Positions 26,393 to 35,064 of a DNA stretch of 64,000 bases are shown here, one piece after another (the first letter of the stretch is position 1; every line of letters starts with the position of its first letter). The notes beneath the pieces are model-generated. The model ran no database searches, was not told the DNA's origin, and saw only the letters and a program-made list of their open reading frames with translations. This DNA comes from CAVRAZ01 sp963719135 (GTDB lineage: Bacteria; Pseudomonadota; Gammaproteobacteria; DSM-19610). A program made the position numbers and the translations under genes. The stretch is from the NCBI GenBank assembly GCA_963719135.1, contig CAVRAZ010000005.1:186001-250000 (forward strand), in the 5' to 3' direction.

Positions 26393-27016
26393 ATGCGTCC
26401 CTTCATGAGTCGCGCCAACCGTCCCGAATCCCCCCGTTCGGTCTCCACGGCCCCGAGCTGGCGCCCCGCGCGTTATTGGTCGCGGCGACGGCCGCCCGGC
26501 GGTTTGCTGGGGCAATGGTTGCTGGACACCCGTTCCCTGACCGACCGCGTGCGGGCCTGCTGCCGGGGCCGATTCAGCGTGCGGCTGATCTCCCAGGGAT
26601 GGGCAGCCCCGCGCCTGGACGAGGCGCAGGCCTTGGCGCTCTCCGCGCGCGAACGCGCCCTGGTCCGCGAAGTCCAACTGCTTTGCGGCACCGAACCGTG
26701 GGTTTTTGCCCGCACGGTCATTCCGGTGCGTACTTTGACGGGACCCCAGCGCCGACTGGCATGCCTTGGCGCCAAACCGCTGGGCGCTTTTCTGTTCGCC
26801 GACCCAGCCCTGCGGCGTGGTCCGGTTGAGTTGGCCTGCATTCGTCCGGCGACCGCCATTTACCGGTCAGCGATGGCGGGTCTTTCGTTGCAACCGGGCG
26901 AACTCTGGGCCCGGCGGTCGTTGTTCTGGTTGGGCGGAAAACCTCTCCTGGTATGCGAGATATTTCTCCCCGCCCTGGCACCGTGCAATACAGGGTTGGT
27001 TACAATCAGGCCATGA
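26393..27016 (+). CDS. ubiC: Chorismate--pyruvate lyase UbiC
   Basis: UbiC splits chorismate to 4-hydroxybenzoate, the first committed step of ubiquinone synthesis. The 207-aa protein shows LLDTRSLTDRVRACCRGRFSV, REVQLLCGTEPWVFARTVIP and ELWARRSLFWLGGKPLLVCE, all typical of the family. The N-terminal part before residue 30 is not conserved, and ATG 26405 is an alternative start. Its stop overlaps the ubiA start by 4 bp (ATGA), the usual ubiCA coupling. Confidence 0.93.
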   Translation: MRPFMSRANRPESPRSVSTAPSWRPARYWSRRRPPGGLLGQWLLDTRSLTDRVRACCRGRFSVRLISQGWAAPRLDEAQALALSARERALVREVQLLCGTEPWVFARTVIPVRTLTGPQRRLACLGAKPLGAFLFADPALRRGPVELACIRPATAIYRSAMAGLSLQPGELWARRSLFWLGGKPLLVCEIFLPALAPCNTGLVTIRP

Positions 27017-27891
27017 CAAGCGGCTCGCGCCTCAGGCAACGACTGATTCAATATGCCCACCTGATGCGGTTGCACAAACCCATCGGGATCCTGCTGCTGC
27101 TCTGGCCCACGTTGTGGGCGTTGTGGATTGCCGGCAACGGCGCGCCTGCCGGGCGCGTACTGCTGGTTTTTGTCGTCGGTGTCGTGCTCATGCGGTCGGC
27201 CGGCTGCGTCATCAACGACTATCTGGACCGTGACTTCGATCCGCATGTGGCGCGTACGCGTCATCGCCCCCTTGCCGCAGGCAATCTGTCCGGCCGCGAG
27301 GCGCTTTGGCTGTTTGTATCCTTGTGTTTGACTGCGTTTGGTCTGGTACTGCTGATGAACCGGCTGACGATCCTGATGTCGCTCGTCGGCGTGCTGCTGG
27401 CAGTAAGCTATCCTCTCATGAAGCGTATAACGCATCTTCCGCAGTTGTATCTCGGGGTCGCGTTCGGTTGGGCCGTCCCGATGGCCTTCGCGGCCCAGAC
27501 CGGTGGGGTGCCGAAGGTGGCGTGGTTGCTGTTTATTGCCACCGTGCTATGGGCGACCGTCTACGACACCATGTATGCCATGGTCGATCGGGAGTATGAC
27601 GTTGCAATCGGTGTCAAATCCGCCGCCATACTTTTCGGGCGCTCGGACAGGCTGGTGCTCGGCATTCTGCAGGCCATTCTGCTGGCGAGCCTGTTGTTTG
27701 CCGGACAGGTGGCCGGGCTGAAAAGCTATTATTACCTGGGGCTGTTACTGGCCGCCGGCACCTCGGTATACCAGCAATATCTGATCCGCGGACGTGATCC
27801 CCGTTTGTGTTTCCAGGCGTTTCTCAATAACAACTGGTTCGGCGCCGCAGTTTTTGCGGGTATTCTGCTGGAATATGTTGCGCAGCCCTGA
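27013..27891 (+). CDS. ubiA: 4-hydroxybenzoate octaprenyltransferase UbiA
   Basis: The 292-aa polytopic membrane enzyme attaches the polyprenyl chain to 4-hydroxybenzoate. The two aspartate-rich motifs are NDYLDRDFDPHVARTRHRPL and YDTMYAMVDREYD. About eight or nine hydrophobic helices are visible. The family start is usually close to MRLHKPIG, which here follows 17 residues after ATG 27013. It overlaps ubiC. Confidence 0.96.
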   Translation: MTSGSRLRQRLIQYAHLMRLHKPIGILLLLWPTLWALWIAGNGAPAGRVLLVFVVGVVLMRSAGCVINDYLDRDFDPHVARTRHRPLAAGNLSGREALWLFVSLCLTAFGLVLLMNRLTILMSLVGVLLAVSYPLMKRITHLPQLYLGVAFGWAVPMAFAAQTGGVPKVAWLLFIATVLWATVYDTMYAMVDREYDVAIGVKSAAILFGRSDRLVLGILQAILLASLLFAGQVAGLKSYYYLGLLLAAGTSVYQQYLIRGRDPRLCFQAFLNNNWFGAAVFAGILLEYVAQP

Positions 27892-27966
27892 ATTTCGGCC
27901 GATCACGACACGCTTGCGTCGACTGACGCGAATTGGAACATTCCTGTCTTGTGAGCGAGGCGCATC

Positions 27967-28398
27967 TTGGCTGAATTCAAACTTGACGAACGCTTGATTG
28001 CAGATTGTCATCAATTGGGCAGGTTATCCTTGTGCCGCGTATTGCTGATAGACAATGCACTGGTGCCCTGGTTCATACTGGTTCCCGAAACGGATTGTGC
28101 TGAAATCATCGATCTGGGTGCGGCCAGCCAGGCAGTGCTTCTTCAGGAAATCAATCTGGTCGCCGGTTTCGTCAAGCGTCGCTTCGTGCCGTACAAGTTA
28201 AACATCGCGGCGATCGGCAACGTCGTGCGACAGTTGCATGTGCACATCGTCGGCAGATACCAGGATGACTACGCCTGGCCCGGCGTGGTCTGGGGACGTG
28301 CGGAACGGAAGGCATATACGCCGTCGGATGTTGACGCCCTGGGGCAGGACCTGTTGTACAGGTTCGCGGACGTATTTGAACCCTGTGGGGCTCGGTGA
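27967..28398 (+). CDS. HIT domain protein (QLHxH variant)
   Basis: The 143-aa protein has RQLHVHIVGRYQDDYAWPGV, the histidine-triad region of a subgroup in which the first histidine is replaced by glutamine. Residues LLIDNALVPWFILVP are typical of the N-terminal strands. HIT proteins hydrolyse or transfer nucleotides from phosphoramidate or dinucleotide substrates; the substrate here is unknown. No ATG is available; the start is TTG 27967 with GCGAGG upstream. It converges with the following operon. Confidence 0.85.
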   Translation: MAEFKLDERLIADCHQLGRLSLCRVLLIDNALVPWFILVPETDCAEIIDLGAASQAVLLQEINLVAGFVKRRFVPYKLNIAAIGNVVRQLHVHIVGRYQDDYAWPGVVWGRAERKAYTPSDVDALGQDLLYRFADVFEPCGAR

Positions 28399-28464
28399 TA
28401 CCTTGGCGCAGTCGAGGGAGGCAAAGAACATTACGTACTGCGCCCGACCGAAACGTGCACCTGA

Positions 28465-28704
28465 TCACATCTGATCGTCGATCAGCCTGTCCATCCGGGT
28501 GTTGCGCTTCTTGTAGTCGTCCATAATGATCTGCTGAACCTGCTCAGCCTTCTCGAGGGCCCGTACCTGATCCTTGAATACGTTGTTATCGGATACCCGG
28601 CTTCCGTTCGCTGGCCTGTTGCTCTCCTGAGGAGGCGACGCCCGATTACAGGCCGAGAGCGTAAGCAGCGACAACGCTGCGATTAAACTTATAGCGATTC
28701 TCAC
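28465..28704 (-). CDS. Small lipoprotein at the end of the TonB/ExbBD operon
   Basis: A 79-aa protein with a lipoprotein signal peptide ending LLTLSAC. The mature part is hydrophilic, beginning NRASPPQESNRPANGS and continuing in a helical Lys/Asp-rich region (EKAEQVQQIIMDDYKKRN). The start codon is GTG at 28704. It lies 25 bp after the TonB-like gene and is the last gene of the minus-strand operon. It probably sits in the outer-membrane inner leaflet or inner membrane as an accessory of the machinery. I recognise no family. Confidence 0.75.
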   Translation of the reverse strand: MRIAISLIAALSLLTLSACNRASPPQESNRPANGSRVSDNNVFKDQVRALEKAEQVQQIIMDDYKKRNTRMDRLIDDQM

Positions 28705-28729
28705 GTGCGAGGCTCCAGGGTATCGCCGA

Positions 28730-29704
28730 TCAGGCCGGCAGGAACTGAATTGGATAGGTTACCGTCACCGCCTCGACCGGTTTGGCGCCAAAGTTGAACA
28801 TTTTGACGCGCTGCACGAGCTTTGACTCCAGCGCAGGCAGCCCTAACTCGCTGGAAACGATCTCGACGTGGGTAACCTGTCCGGATGGCGCGATGGTCAG
28901 GCGCAGAACCAGCTTGCCCTGAAGTGTCGGGTCCTTGCGCAGTTCCCGGTTGTACAGGCTGTAAATTGCCCCTTTGTTCTGATCGAAGACAATCTGAATT
29001 TCCTCATCCGATCGGCCGCCGTTGCGTGCCTTGCCTTGCCTGCCGCCGCTTCTGACGGTCGCAACCGGGTCGACGGGACGCTGGATTTCGGTGGCTGTTC
29101 GGCTTGCCAGTTGCGTGCTGCCGGTGTCGCGGCTCAATCCCGCGGTATTGATGCCTTTGCTGGACGAGCCGGCTTTCGAACTGATCAGAAAACGTTCCGT
29201 CTTCGCTGCCTCCGAGCCGCTGTTGGTGAGTCGCGCCGATCCGCGCAGTTCGTTGATCGATGTTTGATCACGCAGATCGGCCAGTGCGTCGCTCATCGCG
29301 AGCAGCCCGGATTGCCTGGCTTTGTCGCGCGCCAGTTGGGTGGTGTCGACCTTCGGTTGCTCGGGCTTGGGCTGTTTTACGACCTTGGGCGATATTTCGG
29401 ATTTTTTCTCGGGTACGGCTTCCTTTTTGGCTATCGGTTCGGGCTTGGGCTTTTCGACCGGTACCGGCTCAGACTTTTTCGGGTCGGGTTTCCTGGGTTC
29501 CACGCGCTTTTCGAAAATCAGTCTGGCGACGCGTGGCGGGAGTTCCATCTGCTGAGCAACGGGCTTTTTCAAGACCGGCAGCAGCGGCGTGGCGATACCG
29601 AACGCGAGCGTGACAGCCAGGGTAAAGGTCAGGATCTTGCGAAAACGGCTTTCCTCATCGGCGGTACTCGACCAGGGCAGAATCAGTGAATGCGAGTAAA
29701 CCAT
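28730..29704 (-). CDS. TonB/AgmX-type energy transducer
   Basis: The 324-aa protein has one membrane anchor (about residues 24-46), then a long Pro/Lys/Glu-rich stretch (KPDPKKSEPVPVEKPKPEP and similar to about 115), a less ordered middle, and a C-terminal domain with GKLVLRLTIAPSGQVTHVEI and ending VTVTYPIQFLPA. This is the layout of AgmX/PglI-type and TonB-like proteins, which span the periplasm and pass motion from an ExbB/ExbD motor to partners. It follows exbB-exbD-exbD directly (4 bp from the nearer exbD), so they most likely form one complex. The partner is probably among the TPR and beta-barrel proteins encoded upstream. Confidence 0.82.
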   Translation of the reverse strand: MVYSHSLILPWSSTADEESRFRKILTFTLAVTLAFGIATPLLPVLKKPVAQQMELPPRVARLIFEKRVEPRKPDPKKSEPVPVEKPKPEPIAKKEAVPEKKSEISPKVVKQPKPEQPKVDTTQLARDKARQSGLLAMSDALADLRDQTSINELRGSARLTNSGSEAAKTERFLISSKAGSSSKGINTAGLSRDTGSTQLASRTATEIQRPVDPVATVRSGGRQGKARNGGRSDEEIQIVFDQNKGAIYSLYNRELRKDPTLQGKLVLRLTIAPSGQVTHVEIVSSELGLPALESKLVQRVKMFNFGAKPVEAVTVTYPIQFLPA

Positions 29705-29708
29705 AGAC

Positions 29709-30209
29709 TCAGATCTCCTGCGCCGTTTTTTGCAGAACAGCCAGGGAAATGCGTTCGTAGCCGGCTTCTGTGCACGATGCCATGACTTGCCTCAGCAGGC
29801 TGTAAGGAATGTCCTTGTTGCCCATGATCGTCACTTCCAGCGCTGCCTCGCCGGCGGAGCCCGGCAGGACCAGACGCTTTTGCTGCGCAACCAGGGCGGC
29901 TATCAGCCCGTCGATCCGGCCCGTGACGCCGTTTGCGTCTTCCGTGGAGGCGGCGCGTATTCCCTGCACCAGAATGTCCTTGCCGGTGATCATGACCACT
30001 ACGTTCTCGCGCGGTTTGTGCTCGGCGATCGATTCCGGCAGTGCGACGCTACGAGTGCTTGGCAGCACTTCGCCGTCCGAAGAATTCACCAGTAGAAAGA
30101 ACACCAGTATGGTGAATATATCCATCAGCGAAACAAGATTCATGGCTGGAATCCGACTGTTTCGCTTGTGGTGGCGTTCCATGCGCAATGCACGGCGCGA
30201 CATTTTCAT
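29709..30209 (-). CDS. ExbD/TolR-type motor protein (second copy)
   Basis: The 166-aa protein has a short basic N-terminus, one membrane helix in MNLVSLMDIFTILVFFLLVNSS, whose Asp matches the proton-carrying residue of ExbD/TolR, and a periplasmic domain ending in ASCTEAGYERISLAVLQK. Its start overlaps the preceding exbD by 4 bp (ATGA). Two different exbD genes with one exbB is the arrangement of the Agl motor (AglR, AglQ, AglS) in myxobacteria. Confidence 0.88.
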   Translation of the reverse strand: MKMSRRALRMERHHKRNSRIPAMNLVSLMDIFTILVFFLLVNSSDGEVLPSTRSVALPESIAEHKPRENVVVMITGKDILVQGIRAASTEDANGVTGRIDGLIAALVAQQKRLVLPGSAGEAALEVTIMGNKDIPYSLLRQVMASCTEAGYERISLAVLQKTAQEI

Positions 30210-30733
30210 TGCGACACCCTCTGTGCTGTCTTGAGCACGCCTATAGGCGCATCTCCGATCGATATCACCGGGAACAACTCCGCCTGTACCCGCGTGCCAT
30301 CTTGTTCTACGCTCGCCACGCGCACGCTGTCCATTACCTCGACCAGGCGTTCATAGGGTATGTCGGCTTCGAGCAGAAGGGTAATGTCCGTTTTCTCTGG
30401 AAATCGTGCCTTTATCTGCTGCAAGAGCTGCGATACTGCAGCAAGATCCGATCCGTCCGTCGTCGCCGGGAACGCTTTCAACAACCCGCCCTGCTGGTCA
30501 CCGACCTCGATGGATCCCTGATGTACAGTCACCTCCAGATCCATCGGAACATCTTCATCTGGCATCTGCTCGCTGTTGGCCGCTTTGGGAACGTTCAGTT
30601 CAAGGATGGTAATGCGCGAAAACACGGCGGTGATGAGCAAGAACGGTACCAGGACGACCATCAGGTTCATGAAGGCCGTGATGTTGAGTTCTGGCGTGGC
30701 GGCCAGGTGCTTTCTGCACCAACGACGTTTCAT
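30206..30733 (-). CDS. ExbD/TolR-type motor protein (first copy)
   Basis: This 175-aa protein carries one membrane helix in ITAFMNLMVVLVPFLLITAVF and a periplasmic domain with ADIPYERLVEVMDSVR. In the helix the usual acidic residue (Met-Asp) is replaced by Asn (FMNLMVV), unlike its partner copy, so it may not itself carry the proton. It shares one base with the exbB stop (TGATG), so all three motor genes are translationally coupled. It probably forms a heteromeric stator with the second copy. Confidence 0.85.
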   Translation of the reverse strand: MKRRWCRKHLAATPELNITAFMNLMVVLVPFLLITAVFSRITILELNVPKAANSEQMPDEDVPMDLEVTVHQGSIEVGDQQGGLLKAFPATTDGSDLAAVSQLLQQIKARFPEKTDITLLLEADIPYERLVEVMDSVRVASVEQDGTRVQAELFPVISIGDAPIGVLKTAQRVSQ

Positions 30734-31380
30734 CAGGCCGCGGCTCCCTTGCTGCGTTCAGTCAGAATGTTGAGAAACTTCACCGATGCCATTTCCAGGC
30801 TGTCCACCAGTTCGGTGGTCTTGGTCTGCAATACCGTATAGATCAGCATCAGTGGAATTGCCGCGATCAGGCCGAAGGCCGTGGTGTTCATGGCCACCGA
30901 AATACTTGCGGAGAGCATGTCCGCCTTTTCGGCGGGGTTGGCGTTAGCGACGGCGGTGAATGCCTGGATCAGACCGATGATCGTACCAAGCAGCCCCAGC
31001 AGCGTTGCGATATTGGCGAATGTAGCCAGGTAGTGCGTGCGTTTCTCGAGTCGGGGCACCGTCTCCATGAGGCCCTCCTCCATAGCGACCTCGACGTCGT
31101 CGCGACGGCGCGAACCGTCAGCACGGTCGAGACCGTAGCGAAGAATTCGGCTCAGCGCTGATTTGGACTGCGCGGCCACCTCGGCCGCCTGTTGATAACG
31201 ACCTTCCATTATCAGCGGCATGACCTTCTTCCAGAGCCGTTGATTGGTCGCCCGGGCGGCACTCAGATAGACATAGCGTTCGATGGCTATGGCGAGACCC
31301 AGTGCCAGCACAAAGAAAATGGGATACATGAACAGGCCTCCAGCCTGAAAGAATTCAATGACTTTCGAGTAAATATCCAT
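30733..31380 (-). CDS. ExbB/TolQ/MotA-family proton channel protein
   Basis: The 215-aa inner-membrane protein has the three helices of the family: GGLFMYPIFFVLALGLAIAI, the middle TFANIATLLGLLGTIIGLIQ (with the conserved TLLGLLGTIIGL), and ISVAMNTTAFGLIAAIPLMLIY. With ExbD it forms a proton-driven motor in TonB, Tol and Agl systems. Here it leads exbD-exbD-tonB-like genes. A 54-bp gap separates it from the small secreted protein gene upstream, the only gap of note in this part of the operon. Confidence 0.92.
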   Translation of the reverse strand: MDIYSKVIEFFQAGGLFMYPIFFVLALGLAIAIERYVYLSAARATNQRLWKKVMPLIMEGRYQQAAEVAAQSKSALSRILRYGLDRADGSRRRDDVEVAMEEGLMETVPRLEKRTHYLATFANIATLLGLLGTIIGLIQAFTAVANANPAEKADMLSASISVAMNTTAFGLIAAIPLMLIYTVLQTKTTELVDSLEMASVKFLNILTERSKGAAA

Positions 31381-31434
31381 TCTGAACTCCTTATGAGTTA
31401 TCTCTCGGGTTTTCGTGATTGGGCAAACCGGCCT

Positions 31435-31707
31435 TTAGTCGGTATTGTGAACTTCGTCGAAGTACCGCAACCGTCGGCGAAAGACATCCGGATCTACTGG
31501 TTGCAGAACATCGTTCATCAGGCTGTTGAGCGGGCGGTCGGGAACCAGAGCCGATTCGGCCTCCTTCCACGGCACGATGAACAGTGCCTTGGGCAGTTCC
31601 TGGTTGCCCATCACCGACATGCCTTCCATATTCAATTCGTCGGCGGCCCACGACTCACCGGCGGCCAGGCAGAGCGAGCACAGAACAAACAGAGTGCGTG
31701 GGATCAT
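31435..31707 (-). CDS. Small secreted protein upstream of exbB
   Basis: A 90-aa protein with a signal peptide (MIPRTLFVLCSLCLAAGESWA) and a mature part of about 69 residues that starts ADELNMEGMSVMGNQELPKA and ends DPDVFRRRLRYFDEVHNTD. The ATG at 31707 overlaps the stop of the upstream TPR gene by one base, which fixes the start. It is likely periplasmic. I do not recognise it. Position between a TPR lipoprotein and the motor genes suggests it belongs to the same complex. Confidence 0.75.
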   Translation of the reverse strand: MIPRTLFVLCSLCLAAGESWAADELNMEGMSVMGNQELPKALFIVPWKEAESALVPDRPLNSLMNDVLQPVDPDVFRRRLRYFDEVHNTD

Positions 31708-32291
31708 TACCTGGCCCTCGCCTGGGTCGTGGCAACTCGATGTTTCAGATCGGCCACCCACCCGTTGACTTCGGTATCTTCGTCGCCCGAAAGCTCGATG
31801 TAGCGTTCGTACTCGGCAAGCGCAGCTTCCGGCTGCTGCAGATAGATGTCATACAGAATGCCGAGATTGCGGTGCGCCAGCGCATAGTGGTCGTCGATGC
31901 GGATGGCATTCTTGTAGGCTTCCAGCGCGTGGTCGAAGTGCCCGAGCTGCCGGTGTACGATACCCAGCTGGTGTTGGGCGGCAGCCTGGTCAGGATTGCG
32001 TGCAACGTCCTTTTCAAGAACATCCAGCGCTTTGTCCAGCTGGCCGGTTTCACGATAGGCAATCGCAAGATTTACCGGGGCATCGATGTCCTCGGGGATC
32101 GACGCGACACGCTTTTCGAGCAGCGGCACCGCCTGTGCATAGTCTCCGGCCAGCATAGCGGTCATTATCCTGGAGTAGGCCGCATCCATGGCAGGGTCGA
32201 CCGGGCCGCGCTGCCGAGAGGTTATGCTGCAGCCGCTGGAGAACAGCAGCACGGGCAACAGCAAGACGATGAACTTAGCGAGGCGTGACAA
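31707..32291 (-). CDS. TPR lipoprotein
   Basis: A 194-aa protein with a lipoprotein signal ending VLLFSSGC and about four tetratricopeptide repeats after residue 45 (for example VNLAIAYRETGQLDKALDVL, HQLGIVHRQLGHFDHALEAY, HRNLGILYDIYLQQPEAALA). There is no ATG; TTG 32291 has AAGGAG 8 nt upstream and is chosen over GTG 32300, which would put the site directly against the start. It overlaps the end of the 929-aa TPR gene by 17 bp. Comparable TPR lipoproteins accompany Agl/Glt motors. It is expected to face the periplasm. Confidence 0.82.
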   Translation of the reverse strand: MSRLAKFIVLLLPVLLFSSGCSITSRQRGPVDPAMDAAYSRIMTAMLAGDYAQAVPLLEKRVASIPEDIDAPVNLAIAYRETGQLDKALDVLEKDVARNPDQAAAQHQLGIVHRQLGHFDHALEAYKNAIRIDDHYALAHRNLGILYDIYLQQPEAALAEYERYIELSGDEDTEVNGWVADLKHRVATTQARAR

Positions 32292-35064
32292 ACTTTTCAC
32301 TCCTTTCCGATTTCGCGTAACGGGCTGGCACGATTGCCGACAGTCTGGCCAGACTCTTCTGCACCCATTCGTCATAGTGCCCGGCCACGATATGCCGAAG
32401 ATTGGTTTCGTAGACTTCGATGGCCTTTTCCTCAAACGGGTAGGTCTGTTCTTCGAGCAACAGATTGTATTGCTCCAGTTCGTCGGCTTTGAGATTCTTG
32501 GGGCGTTCGGAATTCATCAACGCCTTGGCGAAGTCGGTATATATTTCCGCGATCTGGTACGTGGCTTCGGTGGTTACCGGAGCGACTTCGTAGCGCGCGG
32601 CCTCCGTGTAGCCGGCGATGACCTCTTCCATGGCTTGTTTCTTCAGAGCCAGATTGCGCTTGAGCGGTTCCCGAAGCGCGATGCTCTGATATGGCTGGCG
32701 TTCCTCCTGTGCCAGTGCGAGCCGTGCATGCGCCGCAAGGAACCGCGTTCGGTCGGTGCGTTCGGCGCCGGCGCCGCTGTCTGCTCTCACAATTTCCTGA
32801 CGCCAGTGGTGTTGCGCGGCGCCGTCGCCCGAAGCGCCATACAGCTCCACGAGTTTGGCGCGGGCCTCGATCGACTGCTCGGCTGGATGCGGAAACGCGG
32901 TTACGAACTTCTCATAGGCTGTAAGTGCCTTGGGCGTTTGTCCGGCGGTGGCATACAGCTCGGCCGCGGCCCAGGACGCCTCGCGTCTCACTGCAGGGTC
33001 CTGTTCGAAGATCGAGACGCGTTCGAATTCGCCTGCCGCCAGCGCACTTTGCCCGGTCTCTTTATACAATATCGCCAGTGTACGCGTCGCATCCTTGTTG
33101 AGTTCGTGCGTCGGGTAGTCCTTGCGCCAGACTTCCAGTATGCGAATGGCCTCCGGCGCTTTCTTCAGCGACACGTAGGCGGCGGCAGCGTCGTATCGCG
33201 CCGTGGCCGCGATTGATGACTCGGGGACGGTCTTGGCCGCGCGGAGGAAATGGGCCGCGGCCTCGTCCAGTGCACCCGCGGCGCGCGCCTGATCACCCTG
33301 CTTATAGATGCTGGCAGCCAGTTTGTCGCGCAGCTTCGGCCGGCGGTCGTCTGCTGCGGGGATGAGCGCCAGCACGTGCTGATATGCCGCTTCCGCCTTG
33401 TGGAAATCGCCGAGGTCAAACTGAGCGTGCGCTGTAACCGTCCACGCCGCAAGTTTCAAATCATCGGGTGCAGCCGCGTCGTCGACGATCGGCTCGGCGG
33501 CATCGATCGCCTGGCCATACTCCTGTAGCCCGTAGAGCTGCTCCGCGGCGCGTGACCGCACCGCCAGCGCCTGCGGGTGCGCCGGAAAGGTTTCCGCAAA
33601 GCGCAAGGCGCTGGCGATACCCCGCTTGTGCCACTGTGCCCTGGACCGATCCTTGAGCGTGCTTTCGTGCTTTTCGTAGGCGAGGACGGCCGCATAGCCT
33701 GCGTCGGACGCCTTGTCATGTTTTGCGTAGTTATAAGCAGTCCGCTCGTATTCCTCGGCTGCCGCGCCGTGACGCCCTGCGCTGGTCAGCAACTCCGCAT
33801 AAAGGAAGTTCATATAGGGTGTTTGTTCGCGCTCGGGAAACGCGCGCAGGTAGAGTTTGTACCAGTAGCTGGCGGTGTCGAACGCAACCTGGGACTTCTT
33901 CTGCAAGGCCTCCGCGTGAAAGTGTTCGGCAATGTCGCGCAAGTGCCGCTGCACCTGATTGAGTACCTCGGATGCCTTGCCGGGATCATTCTTGATCCAA
34001 TAGGCGGCGCCGGGCTGATAGCGTTCGACGAACGCTTGCTTTTCCTCGAGCACACGTTCGTTGAACCCGGCCTTCTTGAATACATCGATAACACGCGACT
34101 GGAACAGTGGCGCTTCCGGATGTTCGGCGTGTACCGTCGCAAAGCGGCGGAACGTGTCCGCTGCATCGGTATAGCGCTCCTTGCTGAGGTGCAGCCCGGC
34201 AAGACTCATATAGATCAGCGGCTCATAACTGCGTGCGCCGTGTCGCACGAAATAGCGCTGGACTTCTCCACTGTCGCCCAGGTAGGAGAAGCAAAGACTT
34301 ACCGCGCGCAACGTATCTTCCAGCCGCTCCTGATCCGCGCGCGCCAGCGCCGGCGGCATTTCCCCACTGCTGTGGCCGTCGATGGTCTCGTCCAGTAGCG
34401 TCATGAATGTGTTCAGGGAATTTTCGTATTCACTCAACTTGAATCGGGTCCAGCCCAGCTTGTACAGGGCCTGCTGATGAAACGCAGAGTTTATGCCTTG
34501 GTCGACAACCGCCTGGTATGCCTGCTCGGCGCCGGCGTAGTCGCGACTTGTGAACTGATATTCAGCGCGACGAAACTGCACTTCGTCGATCCGATCGGAT
34601 CGAGCGTACCGACTGGCGTAATTCGAGAGGGCGTCCATCGACGGCGCCGGATCGCCGCTTTGTTCATAGGCGCGAGCAAGCTGATACAGCGCGCTGTCGT
34701 TGCGGCCATGATCCGGGAAGCGTGTCAGTAGCTCTTTGTAAAGTTCGGCCGCGTGTGAATGTTGCGAGCCGGACGGTGCATCGCCATTGGCCAGTTTCTG
34801 CTGTTCGTCGGCAAGATTGAGATCAGCCAAACGGCGCATTGCCTCGGGCACCAGAATGTTTTCCGACGAGTCAGATAGGAAAGCGGCATATTCGCGCATT
34901 GCTGCGTTACGACTGTCGGCGGGGGCGACTTCTGGAGCATCGGGCAGCTGGGGACGTTTCAGCGAACTGATGCGGGCGTCGCTGCGGTCCAGCAGGGATG
35001 TTGAACTGCAACCGGCAAGCAGCGTGAACAGCGCAACGTGCGCCAGAACCTGAACCCGATTCAC
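32275..35064 (-). CDS. Large TPR lipoprotein (929 aa)
   Basis: The protein has a lipoprotein signal ending FTLLAGC at residue 19 and is otherwise almost entirely alpha-helical repeats of the TPR/Sel1 kind. Examples are ALYQLARAYEQSGDPAPSMD, ALYKLGWTRFKLSEYENSLN, ATARYDAAAAYVSLKKAPEA and AAELYATAGQTPKALTAYEK. No enzymatic motif is seen. It starts within a 4-bp overlap with the upstream 621-aa gene. Size, lipidation and motor context recall the large TPR lipoproteins of Glt-like machines and other scaffold proteins at the outer membrane. A scaffold role is inferred. Confidence 0.85.
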   Translation of the reverse strand: MNRVQVLAHVALFTLLAGCSSTSLLDRSDARISSLKRPQLPDAPEVAPADSRNAAMREYAAFLSDSSENILVPEAMRRLADLNLADEQQKLANGDAPSGSQHSHAAELYKELLTRFPDHGRNDSALYQLARAYEQSGDPAPSMDALSNYASRYARSDRIDEVQFRRAEYQFTSRDYAGAEQAYQAVVDQGINSAFHQQALYKLGWTRFKLSEYENSLNTFMTLLDETIDGHSSGEMPPALARADQERLEDTLRAVSLCFSYLGDSGEVQRYFVRHGARSYEPLIYMSLAGLHLSKERYTDAADTFRRFATVHAEHPEAPLFQSRVIDVFKKAGFNERVLEEKQAFVERYQPGAAYWIKNDPGKASEVLNQVQRHLRDIAEHFHAEALQKKSQVAFDTASYWYKLYLRAFPEREQTPYMNFLYAELLTSAGRHGAAAEEYERTAYNYAKHDKASDAGYAAVLAYEKHESTLKDRSRAQWHKRGIASALRFAETFPAHPQALAVRSRAAEQLYGLQEYGQAIDAAEPIVDDAAAPDDLKLAAWTVTAHAQFDLGDFHKAEAAYQHVLALIPAADDRRPKLRDKLAASIYKQGDQARAAGALDEAAAHFLRAAKTVPESSIAATARYDAAAAYVSLKKAPEAIRILEVWRKDYPTHELNKDATRTLAILYKETGQSALAAGEFERVSIFEQDPAVRREASWAAAELYATAGQTPKALTAYEKFVTAFPHPAEQSIEARAKLVELYGASGDGAAQHHWRQEIVRADSGAGAERTDRTRFLAAHARLALAQEERQPYQSIALREPLKRNLALKKQAMEEVIAGYTEAARYEVAPVTTEATYQIAEIYTDFAKALMNSERPKNLKADELEQYNLLLEEQTYPFEEKAIEVYETNLRHIVAGHYDEWVQKSLARLSAIVPARYAKSERSEKFVTPR

